Positions 25,571 through 35,536 are shown, counted from the first letter of the stretch. The stretch is 64,000 bases of DNA from Pannonibacter sp. XCT-53 (GCF_009915765.1 NZ_JAABLQ010000003.1:62001-126000); one strand, 5' to 3'. Made by a program: numbers and translations. The notes: generated from the sequence alone by a model not told the origin.

Positions 25571-26083
25571 TCAGCTGCCGCCCGTCACCTTCTTCTGCTT
25601 CATCATGACTTCGAGATAGCCGAGCATCACGGCCGACGCCACGAAGGCGAGATGGATGATCGTCAGCCACATCAGCTTGCTGTCGGTGTACTGGTTCGCG
25701 TTCAGGAACACCTGCAGCAGGTGGATCGAGGAGATGGCAACGATGGAGGAGGCGACCTTGATCTTCAGGCTGCCGGCATCCAGCTTGCCGAGAAAGGACA
25801 CCTCGTCGTTGGCATCGTCGAACCGGCTGACGAAATTCTCGTAGCCCGAAATCATCACCATGACGATGAGACTGGCGACCAGGGCCGCGTCGATCAGGCT
25901 GAGCATGGCGAGGATCATCTGGAAGTCTTCATAGACGAAGACATTCTGGGCGACCTTCAGGAACTTGTAGCCGAAGGCCACGGCATAGACCGCCAGCGCG
26001 GCGACCAGCCCGAGGTAAAAGGCAACGAGGATCCAGCGGCTGGACAGGATGATCCTCTCGATCAGGGCTTCCAGGGATCTCAT
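25571..26083 (-). CDS. UPF0114 (YqhA) family membrane protein
   Basis: This 170-residue protein has three to four hydrophobic segments and matches YqhA closely in the motifs SLIDAALVASLIVMVMISGYENFV, SLKIKVASSIVAISSIHLL and KLMWLTIIHLAFVASAVMLGY. The role of the family is unknown. The start at 26083 (MRSLEALIER) gives the usual family length of about 165; an in-frame ATG at 26101 is possible. It lies downstream of a Crp/Fnr gene on the same strand with a 268-bp gap. Confidence 0.88.
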   Translation of the reverse strand: MRSLEALIERIILSSRWILVAFYLGLVAALAVYAVAFGYKFLKVAQNVFVYEDFQMILAMLSLIDAALVASLIVMVMISGYENFVSRFDDANDEVSFLGKLDAGSLKIKVASSIVAISSIHLLQVFLNANQYTDSKLMWLTIIHLAFVASAVMLGYLEVMMKQKKVTGGS

Positions 26084-26351
26084 CGGCGCTCTCGCTCTCA
26101 TGGCTGTCCCTCGCACATACCCCAGGCCCGCCCGGCGCGGCAAGGGCATTGCACGGGTGGCAGCGCGATGCGCCTGACCCCGCGGATGCCTCGGCGAGGA
26201 CAGGCGGGTGCAGGGCGCGTTTGCAGCCGCACTGTCCTCGCTCCGGCACAAGGGCTCCGAGGCAACCCTTGAAACCATCGGGCGGGTCGCGCCGACGCCG
26301 GACGTCACCGCTTGCCCCGGACACGGAAAGCGACCCCGGGGCCGGCTTCGC

Positions 26352-27029
26352 TCATTGCGCGTCGACGAGGTCTCTTCCCCCTGCAATCAGCTCCAGCCCG
26401 GCGCGATCGCGCAGGCAGATGTGGCTCGGCCCCTCGAAACTGACGAGGCCCTCGCGGCGGAAGCGGTTCAGGTACCGGCTGACCGTCTCGAGCGTCAGGC
26501 CGAGCCAGTCCGCCAGGTCGGTCCGGGTCAGGTGCAACTGGAACCGGCTGCTGGCCTCCCCGGCGAACTGTCCGGCCAGGTCGATCAGGGCCGACGCAAT
26601 CCGCTCGCCGGCGGTCTTGCGGCCGAGGAGTGTCGCGTGGGCCTGCGCCCGGCGCAGCATCAGCCGCACTGCCTGGTTGATCTCGGCATCAAGCGACCGG
26701 CGAACGGCTGTCACCAGCTCAACCTCGGTCTCGCAGAGCGCCTCGGCCCCGCACTGATGCAGATCGGAAATGCCGCGGCCGAACAGGCGGTCCGGCCCGA
26801 GAATGTCGACGATCTGCCGCCGGCCGTCGGGCAGCAGCTGGAACAGCGCGATGCACCCGGTGCGGATGCGGAAGGTCTCGCTCCGGTCGATGCCCGGAAG
26901 AAACAGGCGGGTGCGGGGCGGGATCGTCGCGATCCGGCTTTCGGTCTGGTTGCACGTGCGGAGCAGGCCGTCGATCGGTACGACGGCGGTCCCACTGAAG
27001 GGTTTCGAGGCTGCAAGCATGGGGATCAT
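26352..27029 (-). CDS. Crp/Fnr family transcriptional regulator
   Basis: This 225-residue regulator has an N-terminal cyclic-nucleotide-type beta-roll (RLFLPGIDRSETFRIRTGCIALFQLLPDGRRQIVDILGPDRLFG) and a C-terminal helix-turn-helix (RTDLADWLGLTLETVSRYLNRFRREGLV). It lacks the N-terminal cysteine cluster of oxygen-sensing Fnr, so it is nearer the FixK type. The recognition helix ETVSRYL agrees with TTGAT-like half sites by family. It follows the small CxxC protein gene on the same strand by 75 bp. Its targets are not evident in the window. Confidence 0.9.
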   Translation of the reverse strand: MIPMLAASKPFSGTAVVPIDGLLRTCNQTESRIATIPPRTRLFLPGIDRSETFRIRTGCIALFQLLPDGRRQIVDILGPDRLFGRGISDLHQCGAEALCETEVELVTAVRRSLDAEINQAVRLMLRRAQAHATLLGRKTAGERIASALIDLAGQFAGEASSRFQLHLTRTDLADWLGLTLETVSRYLNRFRREGLVSFEGPSHICLRDRAGLELIAGGRDLVDAQ

Positions 27030-27104
27030 CCGGCTGGGTCAGCACGGCAGCAGGCTGCGCGCGCAGACGCTGGACCACGGAAACCGGTCGGAACCGGTCA
27101 CGGC

Positions 27105-27503
27105 TCAGGCGGAATGAGGATGGGGCGGAGCGCGTGGGGGCGCGTCGTCGGCCAGGCGTTCGGCAACCGCGGGGCGGCCGATGGCCGGCCACAGGGGCGC
27201 TGGCGCAAGATCGAGGCGCCGGCCTTCCAGATCGAGCGGGTCCGGCACGACGGCGGCGTCGCCGATGCGGCAGGCCGCACATTCGGACACCGCGACGTGT
27301 TTGGTCTTGGTCGTGCCGTCTTCGGTGACCGTCAGGCACAGGACGGGCAGGGTTCCGTCCGGCAGGATGTACTGCGCCAGCTCGGACTGGGGGATGCCCC
27401 GCGCGACGCTCGCTGGCGGATGATGCACGAAGCTGAGGGCAAAGACCGCCATTGCGCACAGAATGCGCAAGCATGCAGCCATGGCTGTCAGCGGTCGCGT
27501 CAT
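27105..27503 (-). CDS. Hypothetical exported CxxC protein (DUF2946-like)
   Basis: This 132-residue protein has an N-terminal hydrophobic segment (signal or anchor, LRILCAMAVFALSFVHH) and a mid-protein CAAC motif (SECAACRIGDA), followed by a proline/alanine-rich tail. The motifs PDGTLPVLCLT and CxxC resemble small DUF2946-like proteins of Hyphomicrobiales; this is recognition, not proof. GGAAGGGG is well placed before the ATG at 27503. It probably shares a transcript with the Crp/Fnr gene. A metal or thiol role is possible but unproven. Confidence 0.65.
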   Translation of the reverse strand: MTRPLTAMAACLRILCAMAVFALSFVHHPPASVARGIPQSELAQYILPDGTLPVLCLTVTEDGTTKTKHVAVSECAACRIGDAAVVPDPLDLEGRRLDLAPAPLWPAIGRPAVAERLADDAPPRAPPHPHSA

Positions 27504-27588
27504 CACGAAAAAGCCCCTTCCGATTCACAATAACCGAGCCTGAAGGGGATTTCCATGCGACGCTTTGGCGTTGCGAACCGGTCCCGCG

Positions 27589-28833
27589 TCAGTCCGTCAG
27601 CGCGGCCAGGCCCTTCGACATGCGCGACAGACCAGGCACCAGCGGGAACAGTGCTGCCTGCACCGAATGATAGATGTCCGGCTTGCCCTTGAACTGGGTC
27701 ATCGCCAGGCTGTCGTCGGCCGCCAGCTCGGGGAACCAGCCGCCGCGCGCGTGGTCGATCAGATGTGTCTCGGCAAAGCGCCACAGCCGGGCGTACCAGA
27801 CGTGATCGGACGGCTGCGGATCGAGCTTCATCAGCGTGGCAATGGCCCCGATCGCCTCGGTCACCGGCCACCAGTAGCGGTTCGGATTGTCGACCGAGCC
27901 GTCGAACTTCAGCGTATAGGCAAAGCCGCCGCGCGCCTCGTTCCAGGCGTCCGCCAGCGCCTGCTCGATCAGGCGCCTTGCGCTGGCAGCCATGCCGCCG
28001 GCCGGACGACCCGCCAGATCCCAGTACTGCAGCAGCAGCCGTCCGAGCTCGAAGGAGTGGCCCGGTGTCGTGCCGGCCGGGCGGAACATCGGATTGCCGG
28101 CATAGGCCGCATCAACGCTCCAGTCGGCCTTGTAATGTTCCGGCAGCCGCCAGCCATGGGCCGGCGCGATGCGACCGACGAAGAAGTCGAGGATCCGGCC
28201 GGCGCGGGTCAGGAACAGCTGGTCCCCCGTCGCCTCGAAGGCCGTCAGCATCGCCTCGATGCCATGCATGTTGGCGTTCATGCCGCGATAGGTCGAAAAC
28301 GGCGTCCAGTCGCGGTTGTATTCATCGCAGAGAAGACCGTTGTCCTCTTCCCAGAAATGACGGTCGATGATCGCCATGACGTCATCGATCAGCCGCCGCG
28401 CGTCGGGATGGCCCGCATCGAGGGCGCTGGCCCCTGCAAGCAGCACGAAGACGTGGCCATAGGCGAGTTTGCGCCCGTCGGCCACGCCCGTGTCGTCCAG
28501 CGCCCAGACATAGCCGCCATGGTCCGCGTCGCGATGATGCGACCAGAGATAGCTCATGCCCTGGTCAATGACGTCATCTGAGATGACCAGCCCGGCCTGC
28601 TTGCCGAGGGCATAGGAGTGGACCAGCCGTGTCGTGGTGTGGAGTTCCTGCGGCTCGTCGCGCAGCGGCCGGCCTTCGTAGTCCAGCGTCCAGAACCCGC
28701 CCCCGGCCCGGAGGCTGGCGTTGAAGAAGGCGAACTGCCGGGCAGCCTCCCGGCGCAGGAAGGCGCGGTGGACCGGATCGGTCAGCCAGTCGGTCTCGCG
28801 GGCGGGGCTGGCGAGGGGAATGCGGTCGGTCAT
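27589..28833 (-). CDS. AGE family aldose-ketose isomerase/epimerase
   Basis: This 414-residue (alpha/alpha)6-barrel enzyme belongs to the N-acylglucosamine 2-epimerase superfamily. The motifs YRGMNANMHGIEAMLTAF, TTPGHSFELGRLLLQ and KPDIYHSVQAALFP, with their histidines, match the mannose-isomerase/YihS branch rather than true epimerases. A likely reaction is aldose-ketose isomerisation such as mannose to fructose. It lies 60 bp after lacI on the same strand and opposite a gts-like sugar importer, which supports hexose use. The start at 28833 has GGAGTG upstream; 28866 is an alternative. Confidence 0.88.
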   Translation of the reverse strand: MTDRIPLASPARETDWLTDPVHRAFLRREAARQFAFFNASLRAGGGFWTLDYEGRPLRDEPQELHTTTRLVHSYALGKQAGLVISDDVIDQGMSYLWSHHRDADHGGYVWALDDTGVADGRKLAYGHVFVLLAGASALDAGHPDARRLIDDVMAIIDRHFWEEDNGLLCDEYNRDWTPFSTYRGMNANMHGIEAMLTAFEATGDQLFLTRAGRILDFFVGRIAPAHGWRLPEHYKADWSVDAAYAGNPMFRPAGTTPGHSFELGRLLLQYWDLAGRPAGGMAASARRLIEQALADAWNEARGGFAYTLKFDGSVDNPNRYWWPVTEAIGAIATLMKLDPQPSDHVWYARLWRFAETHLIDHARGGWFPELAADDSLAMTQFKGKPDIYHSVQAALFPLVPGLSRMSKGLAALTD

Positions 28834-28884
28834 GCTGTCATCACTCCGGGCCGGGCGTGCGGCCATCTCAAGGCAGGGATTGCA

Positions 28885-28893
28885 GGGGGGGGG
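28885..28893. repeat. Nine-base poly-G/C tract between lacI and the isomerase gene
   Basis: Nine consecutive G on the plus strand directly abut the lacI stop codon (TAG, 28894-28896). On the transcript this is a poly-C run 50 bases before the isomerase start. Such tracts are prone to slippage. Confidence 0.9.
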
Positions 28894-29931
28894 CTATGCG
28901 GTCCGGACGGCCGGGGCGGGCACGTCGACCGGGTCGGGCGGAACCTGAAGGAACTGCAGGGCCTCCGCCGGTTCGCCGGCAATGCGGCGCAGGATGAAAT
29001 GGCCCATGTGCTCGCCCGCCTCCGTCAGATCCTCGTAGATGCTGGCAACGCGGGGGCGGACGTGGCTGAAGAGGGTCGAGGTCTGCTTGACCACGATGTG
29101 GAAGTCCCGGCCGGGCTCCAGTCCCCGGTCGACCGCCGCCGCGATCGCGGCCAGTGCCGAGACCTCGCCGGCACAGACCAGGCCGTCGGGTGCGCCGGGC
29201 AGCCCGAGCCGCGCCCGCAGCCGGGCCTCGATCAGCTCCCCCGGCGTGTCCAGCGTGATGTCGGTCAGGATCTCGTGCGTGACGCCATGCTCCCGCACGG
29301 CCGACATGAACCCGTGCAGCTGATGGTTCGCGAAGGTGAAGCGGCGGGGCGGCAACAGGATCGCCGGCCGCTCGCTGCCGGCGGCGATCAGGCGCTGCGT
29401 CGCCTGGCGGGCAAAGGTGTAGTTGTCATAATCGACGAAGGGATGCGGCGTCGCCAGTTCCGAGCGGCCATGGCTGACGAAGGGAAAGCCGCGCTCGAGC
29501 AGGAAGCGGATCCGCGCATCGTCAGGTTCCGTGCGTGAAAAGATGACACCGTCCGCGAGATGGTTGCGCACGATGCGGCTGACCTGTTCCAGCGGCTCGC
29601 TGTCGGCGAAATCCGGCATCACGACGAGATGATAGGGCGTTCCGCGCAGGGCCACCGTGATGCCGCGGATGATCGAGGTTCCGAAGCCGAGGATCTCGTC
29701 ATGCGGGTTGAGGATGAGGCTGATGACGTTGGTCTTGCCCGTGCGCAGGCGCTGCGCCGCGCGGTCCGGCGCATAGCCGACCTCGTCCGCGAGCTTGCGC
29801 ACCCTGTCCCGGGTTTCCTGCGCGATGTGAGGGTCGTCCGCCAGCGCGCGCGAGACCGTCGTGACCGCCAGACCGGACATCTGGGCAATGGTTCTGAGCG
29901 TCGGTCGCTGGCTGGCCTGCCGCTTGTTCAT
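28894..29931 (-). CDS. LacI family transcriptional regulator
   Basis: This 345-residue repressor has an N-terminal helix-turn-helix and hinge (TLRTIAQMSGLAVTTVSRALADDPHIAQETRDRVRKLADEVGY in parts) and a periplasmic-binding-like sugar domain. The start at 29931 (MNKRQASQRP) has GGAAGTGG upstream; a longer start at 29988 would overlap its own operator. It is transcribed with the AGE-family isomerase gene and divergently from the gts importer. Two CG-centred palindromes in the divergent region fit LacI-type operators, so it probably represses both sides. Confidence 0.92.
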   Translation of the reverse strand: MNKRQASQRPTLRTIAQMSGLAVTTVSRALADDPHIAQETRDRVRKLADEVGYAPDRAAQRLRTGKTNVISLILNPHDEILGFGTSIIRGITVALRGTPYHLVVMPDFADSEPLEQVSRIVRNHLADGVIFSRTEPDDARIRFLLERGFPFVSHGRSELATPHPFVDYDNYTFARQATQRLIAAGSERPAILLPPRRFTFANHQLHGFMSAVREHGVTHEILTDITLDTPGELIEARLRARLGLPGAPDGLVCAGEVSALAAIAAAVDRGLEPGRDFHIVVKQTSTLFSHVRPRVASIYEDLTEAGEHMGHFILRRIAGEPAEALQFLQVPPDPVDVPAPAVRTA

Positions 29932-29975
29932 CTGGGGTCCACTTCCTGCCTTCCCGGCATCCGCGCAGCATGCAA

Positions 29976-29987
29976 TGAAACGTTTCA
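29976..29987. promoter_or_regulatory. Candidate LacI-type operator near lacI
   Basis: TGAAACGTTTCA is a perfect 12-bp palindrome with a central CG, typical of LacI-family operators. It lies 45 bp upstream of the lacI start, where it would give autoregulation. It differs from the second site by one base per half (TGAAAC against TGTAAC). Confidence 0.65.
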
Positions 29988-30089
29988 ATTTCCAAGACGG
30001 CGGAGCATTATTTTTAGGAATCTCATTTTCCTGAAATAAATCAATATCATGTTGTTTTTAATCATGAAAATGGAAGCGCGACATGCCTC

Positions 30090-30121
30090 TTGACAGACCC
30101 CCGATTTGTAACGTTACAAAT
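30090..30121 (+). promoter_or_regulatory. gtsA promoter overlapped by an 18-bp palindromic operator
   Basis: TTGACA (30090-30095) is a consensus -35 element. The perfect palindrome ATTTGTAACGTTACAAAT covers 30104-30121, exactly where the -10 region falls. Binding there would block RNA polymerase. The CG-centred form suggests the divergent LacI protein. The gtsA ribosome-binding site GGAGGAAA follows at about 30147. Confidence 0.75.
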
Positions 30122-30160
30122 ATGCCCACCGGATACGCCGGACTTTGGGAGGAAATAGAC

Positions 30161-31408
30161 ATGTTGAAGAAACTGGCCGCTGGCGTCGCGCTCATGGCGC
30201 TTGTCGCCGGATCCGCGCACGCTGCCGAGGAAGTCGAGGTCCTGCACTGGTGGACCGCCGGCGGCGAAGCTGCGGCCCTGAACGTTCTCAAGGACAACCT
30301 GGCTGGCCAGGGCGTGGGCTGGAAGGACATGCCGGTTGCCGGCGGGTCCGGCGTCCAGGCCATGACCGCGCTGCGCGCCCGCGTCACCGCCGGCGATGCG
30401 CCGACCGCCGTGCAGATGCTCGGCTTCGACATCAAGGACTGGTCCGCCATGGGGGTCCTCGGCGACCTCAACGAGCTGGCCCAGAAGGAAAACTGGGACA
30501 TGGTCGTCCCGGCGGCCCTGCAGGAATTCTCCAAGCATGACGGCAAGTGGATCGCCGCGCCGGTGAACGTCCACTCGACCAACTGGCTCTGGATCAACAA
30601 GGCCGCCTTCGACAAGGCCGGTGGCAAGGCCCCCGAGACCTTCGACGACCTGCTGAAGATGCTGGACGCCTTCAAGGCGCAGGGCATCGTGCCGCTGGCG
30701 CATGGTGGTCAGCCCTGGCAGGACGGCACGCTGTGGGAGGCGGTCGTGCTCTCGCTCGGCGGCATGGAGTTCTACCAGAAGGCCGTCATCGAAGCCGACC
30801 CGGCAGCGCTCGGCGGCGACAAGATGAAGGAAGTCTTCGAGGCGATGAGCAAGCTGCGCGCCTACTTCGACCCGAACTTCTCCGGCCGTGACTGGAACCT
30901 GTCGTCGGCCATGGTCATCGAAGGCAAGGCCGGCGCCCAGCAGATGGGCGACTGGGCCAAGGGCGAGTTCCTGCGCGCCGGCCAGAAGCCGGGCACCGAC
31001 TTCGTCTGCATCCGCTTCCCCGGCACCCAGGGGTCGGTGCTGTTCAACTCCGACCAGTTCGTGATGTTCGACATCGGCGAGGGCGAGGAACGCAGCGCAC
31101 AGCTCAAGATGGCGGCCGCCGTCATGGATCCGGCCTTCCAGTCGTCCTTCAACGTGGTGAAGGGCTCCGTGCCGGCCCGCGTTGACGTGGCCGACACCGC
31201 CTTCGACGACTGCGGCAAGAAGGGCATGCAGGATCTGGCCGATGCCAGCAAGACCGGCAACCTGGCAGGGTCGCTGGCCCATGGCCATGCCCAGCCGTCC
31301 GCGGTGAAGAGCGCGATCTTCGACGTGGTCACCCAGCACCTCAACGGCCAGATCACCACGGATGAAGCCGTGAAGCGTCTGCCGGAAGCCGTGGCTGCGG
31401 CCCAGTAA
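30161..31408 (+). CDS. gtsA: Sugar ABC transporter substrate-binding protein (GtsA-like)
   Basis: This 415-residue periplasmic protein has a signal peptide (cleavage after SAHA) and the start EEVEVLHWWTAGGEAAAL, characteristic of glucose/mannose-binding CUT1 proteins (GtsA type). Other matches are FVCIRFPGTQGSVLFNSDQFVMF and SAHGHA-like GSLAHGHAQ near the end. It captures sugar for the GtsBCD importer. A strong GGAGGAAA site and an operator-controlled promoter precede it, and a perfect 9-bp hairpin follows. Glucose/mannose specificity is inferred from family. Confidence 0.9.
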   Translation: MLKKLAAGVALMALVAGSAHAAEEVEVLHWWTAGGEAAALNVLKDNLAGQGVGWKDMPVAGGSGVQAMTALRARVTAGDAPTAVQMLGFDIKDWSAMGVLGDLNELAQKENWDMVVPAALQEFSKHDGKWIAAPVNVHSTNWLWINKAAFDKAGGKAPETFDDLLKMLDAFKAQGIVPLAHGGQPWQDGTLWEAVVLSLGGMEFYQKAVIEADPAALGGDKMKEVFEAMSKLRAYFDPNFSGRDWNLSSAMVIEGKAGAQQMGDWAKGEFLRAGQKPGTDFVCIRFPGTQGSVLFNSDQFVMFDIGEGEERSAQLKMAAAVMDPAFQSSFNVVKGSVPARVDVADTAFDDCGKKGMQDLADASKTGNLAGSLAHGHAQPSAVKSAIFDVVTQHLNGQITTDEAVKRLPEAVAAAQ

Positions 31409-31422
31409 GCGAGACGATGGCA

Positions 31423-31444
31423 CGGCAGCGGATCACCGCTGCCG
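31423..31444 (+). other. Intercistronic hairpin after gtsA
   Basis: CGGCAGCGG and CCGCTGCCG form a perfect 9-bp stem closed by the tetraloop ATCA, 14 bp after the gtsA stop. With no T run it is probably an mRNA 3'-end stabiliser or partial attenuator separating gtsA from the permease genes. Confidence 0.7.
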
Positions 31445-31515
31445 ATCGGGAGGCGTGACCGGCAGCTTGCGCGTGCCGGCACGCCTTTCGCCACATTCAG
31501 GCAGGAACAGAACTC

Positions 31516-32439
31516 ATGAACGGCACATCAAGCGCAATGGCGGCCCGGCCGCCCGTGCACCGTGGTCTGGCCGACCGGCTCCGTGACGGGCTGCCGCGCC
31601 TCGTCCTCGCTCCCTCCTTCGCGCTCATCCTGGTCTTCGTCTACGGGTTCATCATCTGGACGCTGACCCTGTCCTTCACCACGTCAAGGATCCTGCCGGT
31701 CTATAGCTTTGCCGGCTTTGACGCCTACATCCGCCTCTGGTCGCAGCCGAACTGGCACATGGCCCTGGGCAACCTGGCGATCTTCGGCATCCTCTACATG
31801 TCGGCCTGCATCGCGATCGGCCTGCTGCTGGCGATCCTGCTCGACCAGCGGATCCGCGGCGAAGGCGTGCTCCGGCCGATCTTCCTCTATCCCATGGCCC
31901 TGTCCTTCGTGGTGACCGGCACGGCCTGGAAATGGTTCCTGAACCCGGGCCTCGGGCTTGAGAACACGATGCGCAATCTCGGCTGGGAAAGCTTCACCTT
32001 CGACTGGCTGGTGAACAAGGACATGGCGATCTACACGATCGTCATCGCCGGTGTCTGGCAGGCCTCCGGCTTCGTCATGGCCATGTTCCTCGCCGGACTG
32101 CGCGGCATCGACAGCGAGATCATCAAGGCCGCCCAGATCGACGGCGCCAGCACCGTGTCGATCTACCGTCGCATCATCCTGCCGCTGCTGCGGCCGGTGT
32201 TCCTGTCGGCGCTGATCGTGCTCGCCCACATGGCGATCAAGTCCTACGACCTGGTCATCGCCCTGACGGGTGGCGGGCCCGGCAATGCGACCGAGCTGCC
32301 CTCGACCTTCATGTATTCCTACACCTTCACCCGGAACCAGATGGCGGTCGGCTCTGCCAGCGCGGTGATGATGCTGATGGGCATCGCCGCGATCATCGTG
32401 CCCTATCTCTATTCCGAACTCAGGGAGAAAGACCGTTGA
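31516..32439 (+). CDS. gtsB: Sugar ABC transporter permease (GtsB-like)
   Basis: This 307-residue CUT1 permease has six membrane segments. The coupling motif GIDSEIIKAAQIDGASTVSIYRRIILPLLRP is clear. LYPMALSFVVTGTAWKWFLNPGLGLE and YDLVIALTGGGPGNATELPSTFMYSYTF are typical of glucose/mannose permeases. The stop overlaps the TTG start of the next gene. It forms the translocation pore with gtsC. Confidence 0.92.
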   Translation: MNGTSSAMAARPPVHRGLADRLRDGLPRLVLAPSFALILVFVYGFIIWTLTLSFTTSRILPVYSFAGFDAYIRLWSQPNWHMALGNLAIFGILYMSACIAIGLLLAILLDQRIRGEGVLRPIFLYPMALSFVVTGTAWKWFLNPGLGLENTMRNLGWESFTFDWLVNKDMAIYTIVIAGVWQASGFVMAMFLAGLRGIDSEIIKAAQIDGASTVSIYRRIILPLLRPVFLSALIVLAHMAIKSYDLVIALTGGGPGNATELPSTFMYSYTFTRNQMAVGSASAVMMLMGIAAIIVPYLYSELREKDR

Positions 32440-33317
32440 GCGCGCCCGCCGATTCCGTTTCCCCCGGATCCGCCCGCGCGGCCCGGTACTTCATCTACGG
32501 CGCGCTGCTGGTCTTCGCGCTCATTTACCTGACGCCGCTCTACGTGATGTTGACCACGTCGCTGAAGACGCTGGACGAGATCCGCACGGGCGACATGATG
32601 GCCCTGCCCGCCTCGCCCAGTCTCGATGCCTGGGTCCGCGCCTGGGGCGAGGCCTGCATCGGCGTGACCTGCACCGGCATCAAGGGCTACTTCTGGAACT
32701 CGCTGAAGATGGTCGTTCCGGCCGTGGTGATTTCCACGCTGCTCGGGGCGCTGAACGGCTATGTCCTGACGAAGTGGCGCTTTCCGGGGCACAAGATCGT
32801 CTTCGGGATGATGCTGTTCGCCTGCTTCATTCCCTTCCAGGCGGTGCTGATCCCGATGGCGCGGGTGCTTGGTATCCTGGGCCTGTCGAATTCCACGGCA
32901 GGGCTGGTGATGGTTCACGTCATCTATGGCCTCGGCTTCACCACGCTGTTCTTCCGCAACTACTACGAGGCCTTCCCGGACGAGCTGATCAAGTCCGCGA
33001 TGATCGACGGGGCCGGCTTCTTCCGCATCTTCTGGCGGATCCTGCTGCCGTCGTCCGGCCCGATCATCGTCGTCACGGTGATCTACCAGTTCACCAACAT
33101 CTGGAACGACTTCCTGTTCGGCGTGTCCTTCGCCTCCGGAGAGTCCGCCCCGATGACGGTGGCGCTGAACAACCTCGTCTCGTCCTCGACGGGCGTCAAG
33201 GAATACAACGTCGACATGGCTGCCGCCGTCATCGCGGCCCTGCCGACGCTCTTCGTCTACATCGTCGCCGGCCGCTATTTCGTGCGCGGTCTCATGGCGG
33301 GCGCCGTGAAGGGATAA
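32436..33317 (+). CDS. gtsC: Sugar ABC transporter permease (GtsC-like)
   Basis: This 293-residue second permease begins at a TTG codon overlapping the gtsB stop (TTGA), with AGGGAGA before it. It has six membrane segments and the coupling motif FPDELIKSAMIDGAGFFRIFWRILLPSSGP. A short extra loop with two cysteines (EACIGVTCTGIKG), as found in GtsC proteins, lies near residues 70-80. It partners gtsB; the ATPase gene follows 3 bp later. Confidence 0.92.
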   Translation: MSAPADSVSPGSARAARYFIYGALLVFALIYLTPLYVMLTTSLKTLDEIRTGDMMALPASPSLDAWVRAWGEACIGVTCTGIKGYFWNSLKMVVPAVVISTLLGALNGYVLTKWRFPGHKIVFGMMLFACFIPFQAVLIPMARVLGILGLSNSTAGLVMVHVIYGLGFTTLFFRNYYEAFPDELIKSAMIDGAGFFRIFWRILLPSSGPIIVVTVIYQFTNIWNDFLFGVSFASGESAPMTVALNNLVSSSTGVKEYNVDMAAAVIAALPTLFVYIVAGRYFVRGLMAGAVKG

Positions 33318-33320
33318 GAC

Positions 33321-34409
<1,089 letters not shown>

Positions 34410-34435
34410 CCGGCTCAACCTGACTACGGAACACG

Positions 34436-34464
34436 GGGCGGTACCGGCGGGTGCCGCCCTTTTC
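34436..34464 (+). terminator. Intrinsic terminator of the gts operon
   Basis: GGGCGGTACC (34436-34445) pairs with GGTGCCGCCC (34450-34459), the only imperfection being an A-G step, around a GGCG loop, followed by TTTTCATTT. Confidence 0.85.
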
Positions 34465-34627
34465 ATTTGGTCCAGAGTGTCCGACGACCGTCCGTTCGTC
34501 CTCCGGTATTTTTTGGGGAACCAATCCGAGATCCGGGCGTTTTCCAGATGTCAAAAAGATCAGACCTCGCGTTTCCCCGCGAACATTCGATCGACAACTG
34601 AATTCGACACTGACATGGAGAACGCTC

Positions 34628-35536
34628 ATGCTTCGCGCAATGCTTGCGACGACGGCCGTGACGGCTGTACTCTTTACAAGCTCTGCTTACGCACAGACCG
34701 AAACGACATCGAACAGTGAGGCGCGTTCGGCCGGCTCGCCGATCTTTACCCTTACCTCCCCCGCTGCCGGCAATGCCAGCATGACGTCTGGCCAGGCAAT
34801 CGCCGGACAGATCCTGGCGAGCAGCCTGATCGGCAAACAGGTGTTTGCAGACCCGAACAACAAGGCCGACACCATCGGCACTGTGAACGATCTGGTGATG
34901 AGCCGCGACGGCACCGCCGAGGCACTGATCATCGGCGTGGGCGGGGTTCTGGGCATGGGCGAGAAGGACGTGGCCGTGTCCTTCGACCAGGTTCGCTGGA
35001 TGGAACAGGGGGGTACGAGCTGGCTGGTCGTTCCCCTGACCAGGGCCCAGCTGGAGGCGGCCCCGTCCTTTGACCGCTCTGTGCTGACAGGGCCGAGCGC
35101 GACGGAAAAGCTGATGCAGTCCATCGGCATGGGTGAGGCGACGCCGCAGCCGAAGACAGCGGTCGGCGTGACCACCAGCGGCGAGACGGGACCGGTTTCC
35201 GGCAGTGACAGGATGCTGGTGGATCGCACCACGATCGGCACCGGCGAGCTTGTCGGTTCGCAGGTGAACGGCGCCGCCCAGGCACCGCTCGGCAACGTCA
35301 GCGACGTGCTGATGTCCGCGGACGGCCTCGTCGAGGCCTATGTCGTTGATGTTGGCGGCGTTCTTGGCATCGGGGCAAAGCCGGTCGCCCTCGCCGCCGA
35401 CACCCTGGCGATCTATCGCCTCGCCGACGGGACGCTGAAGATCGACACGCCCTTCACCGCCGACAGCCTCAAGGACCGGCCGACCTATACCGCCGAGGCC
35501 TACAAGGCCGATCCGGCCAGCGTTCTGGTCCGCTGA
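34628..35536 (+). CDS. Exported protein with two PRC-barrel domains
   Basis: This 302-residue protein has a signal peptide (cleavage after SAYA) and two PRC-barrel-like units, at about residues 60-120 (LIGKQVF...GTVNDLVMSRDGTAEALIIGVGGVLGMG in parts) and 205-265 (LVGSQVN...NVSDVLMSADGLVEAYVVDVGGVLGIG). The near-identical cores suggest internal duplication. A serine/threonine/glycine-rich linker joins them. PRC-barrels mediate protein or RNA contacts; the role of exported ones is unknown. A GGAGA site precedes the ATG. It leads a group of envelope genes of the stress-associated type. Confidence 0.85.
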   Translation: MLRAMLATTAVTAVLFTSSAYAQTETTSNSEARSAGSPIFTLTSPAAGNASMTSGQAIAGQILASSLIGKQVFADPNNKADTIGTVNDLVMSRDGTAEALIIGVGGVLGMGEKDVAVSFDQVRWMEQGGTSWLVVPLTRAQLEAAPSFDRSVLTGPSATEKLMQSIGMGEATPQPKTAVGVTTSGETGPVSGSDRMLVDRTTIGTGELVGSQVNGAAQAPLGNVSDVLMSADGLVEAYVVDVGGVLGIGAKPVALAADTLAIYRLADGTLKIDTPFTADSLKDRPTYTAEAYKADPASVLVR

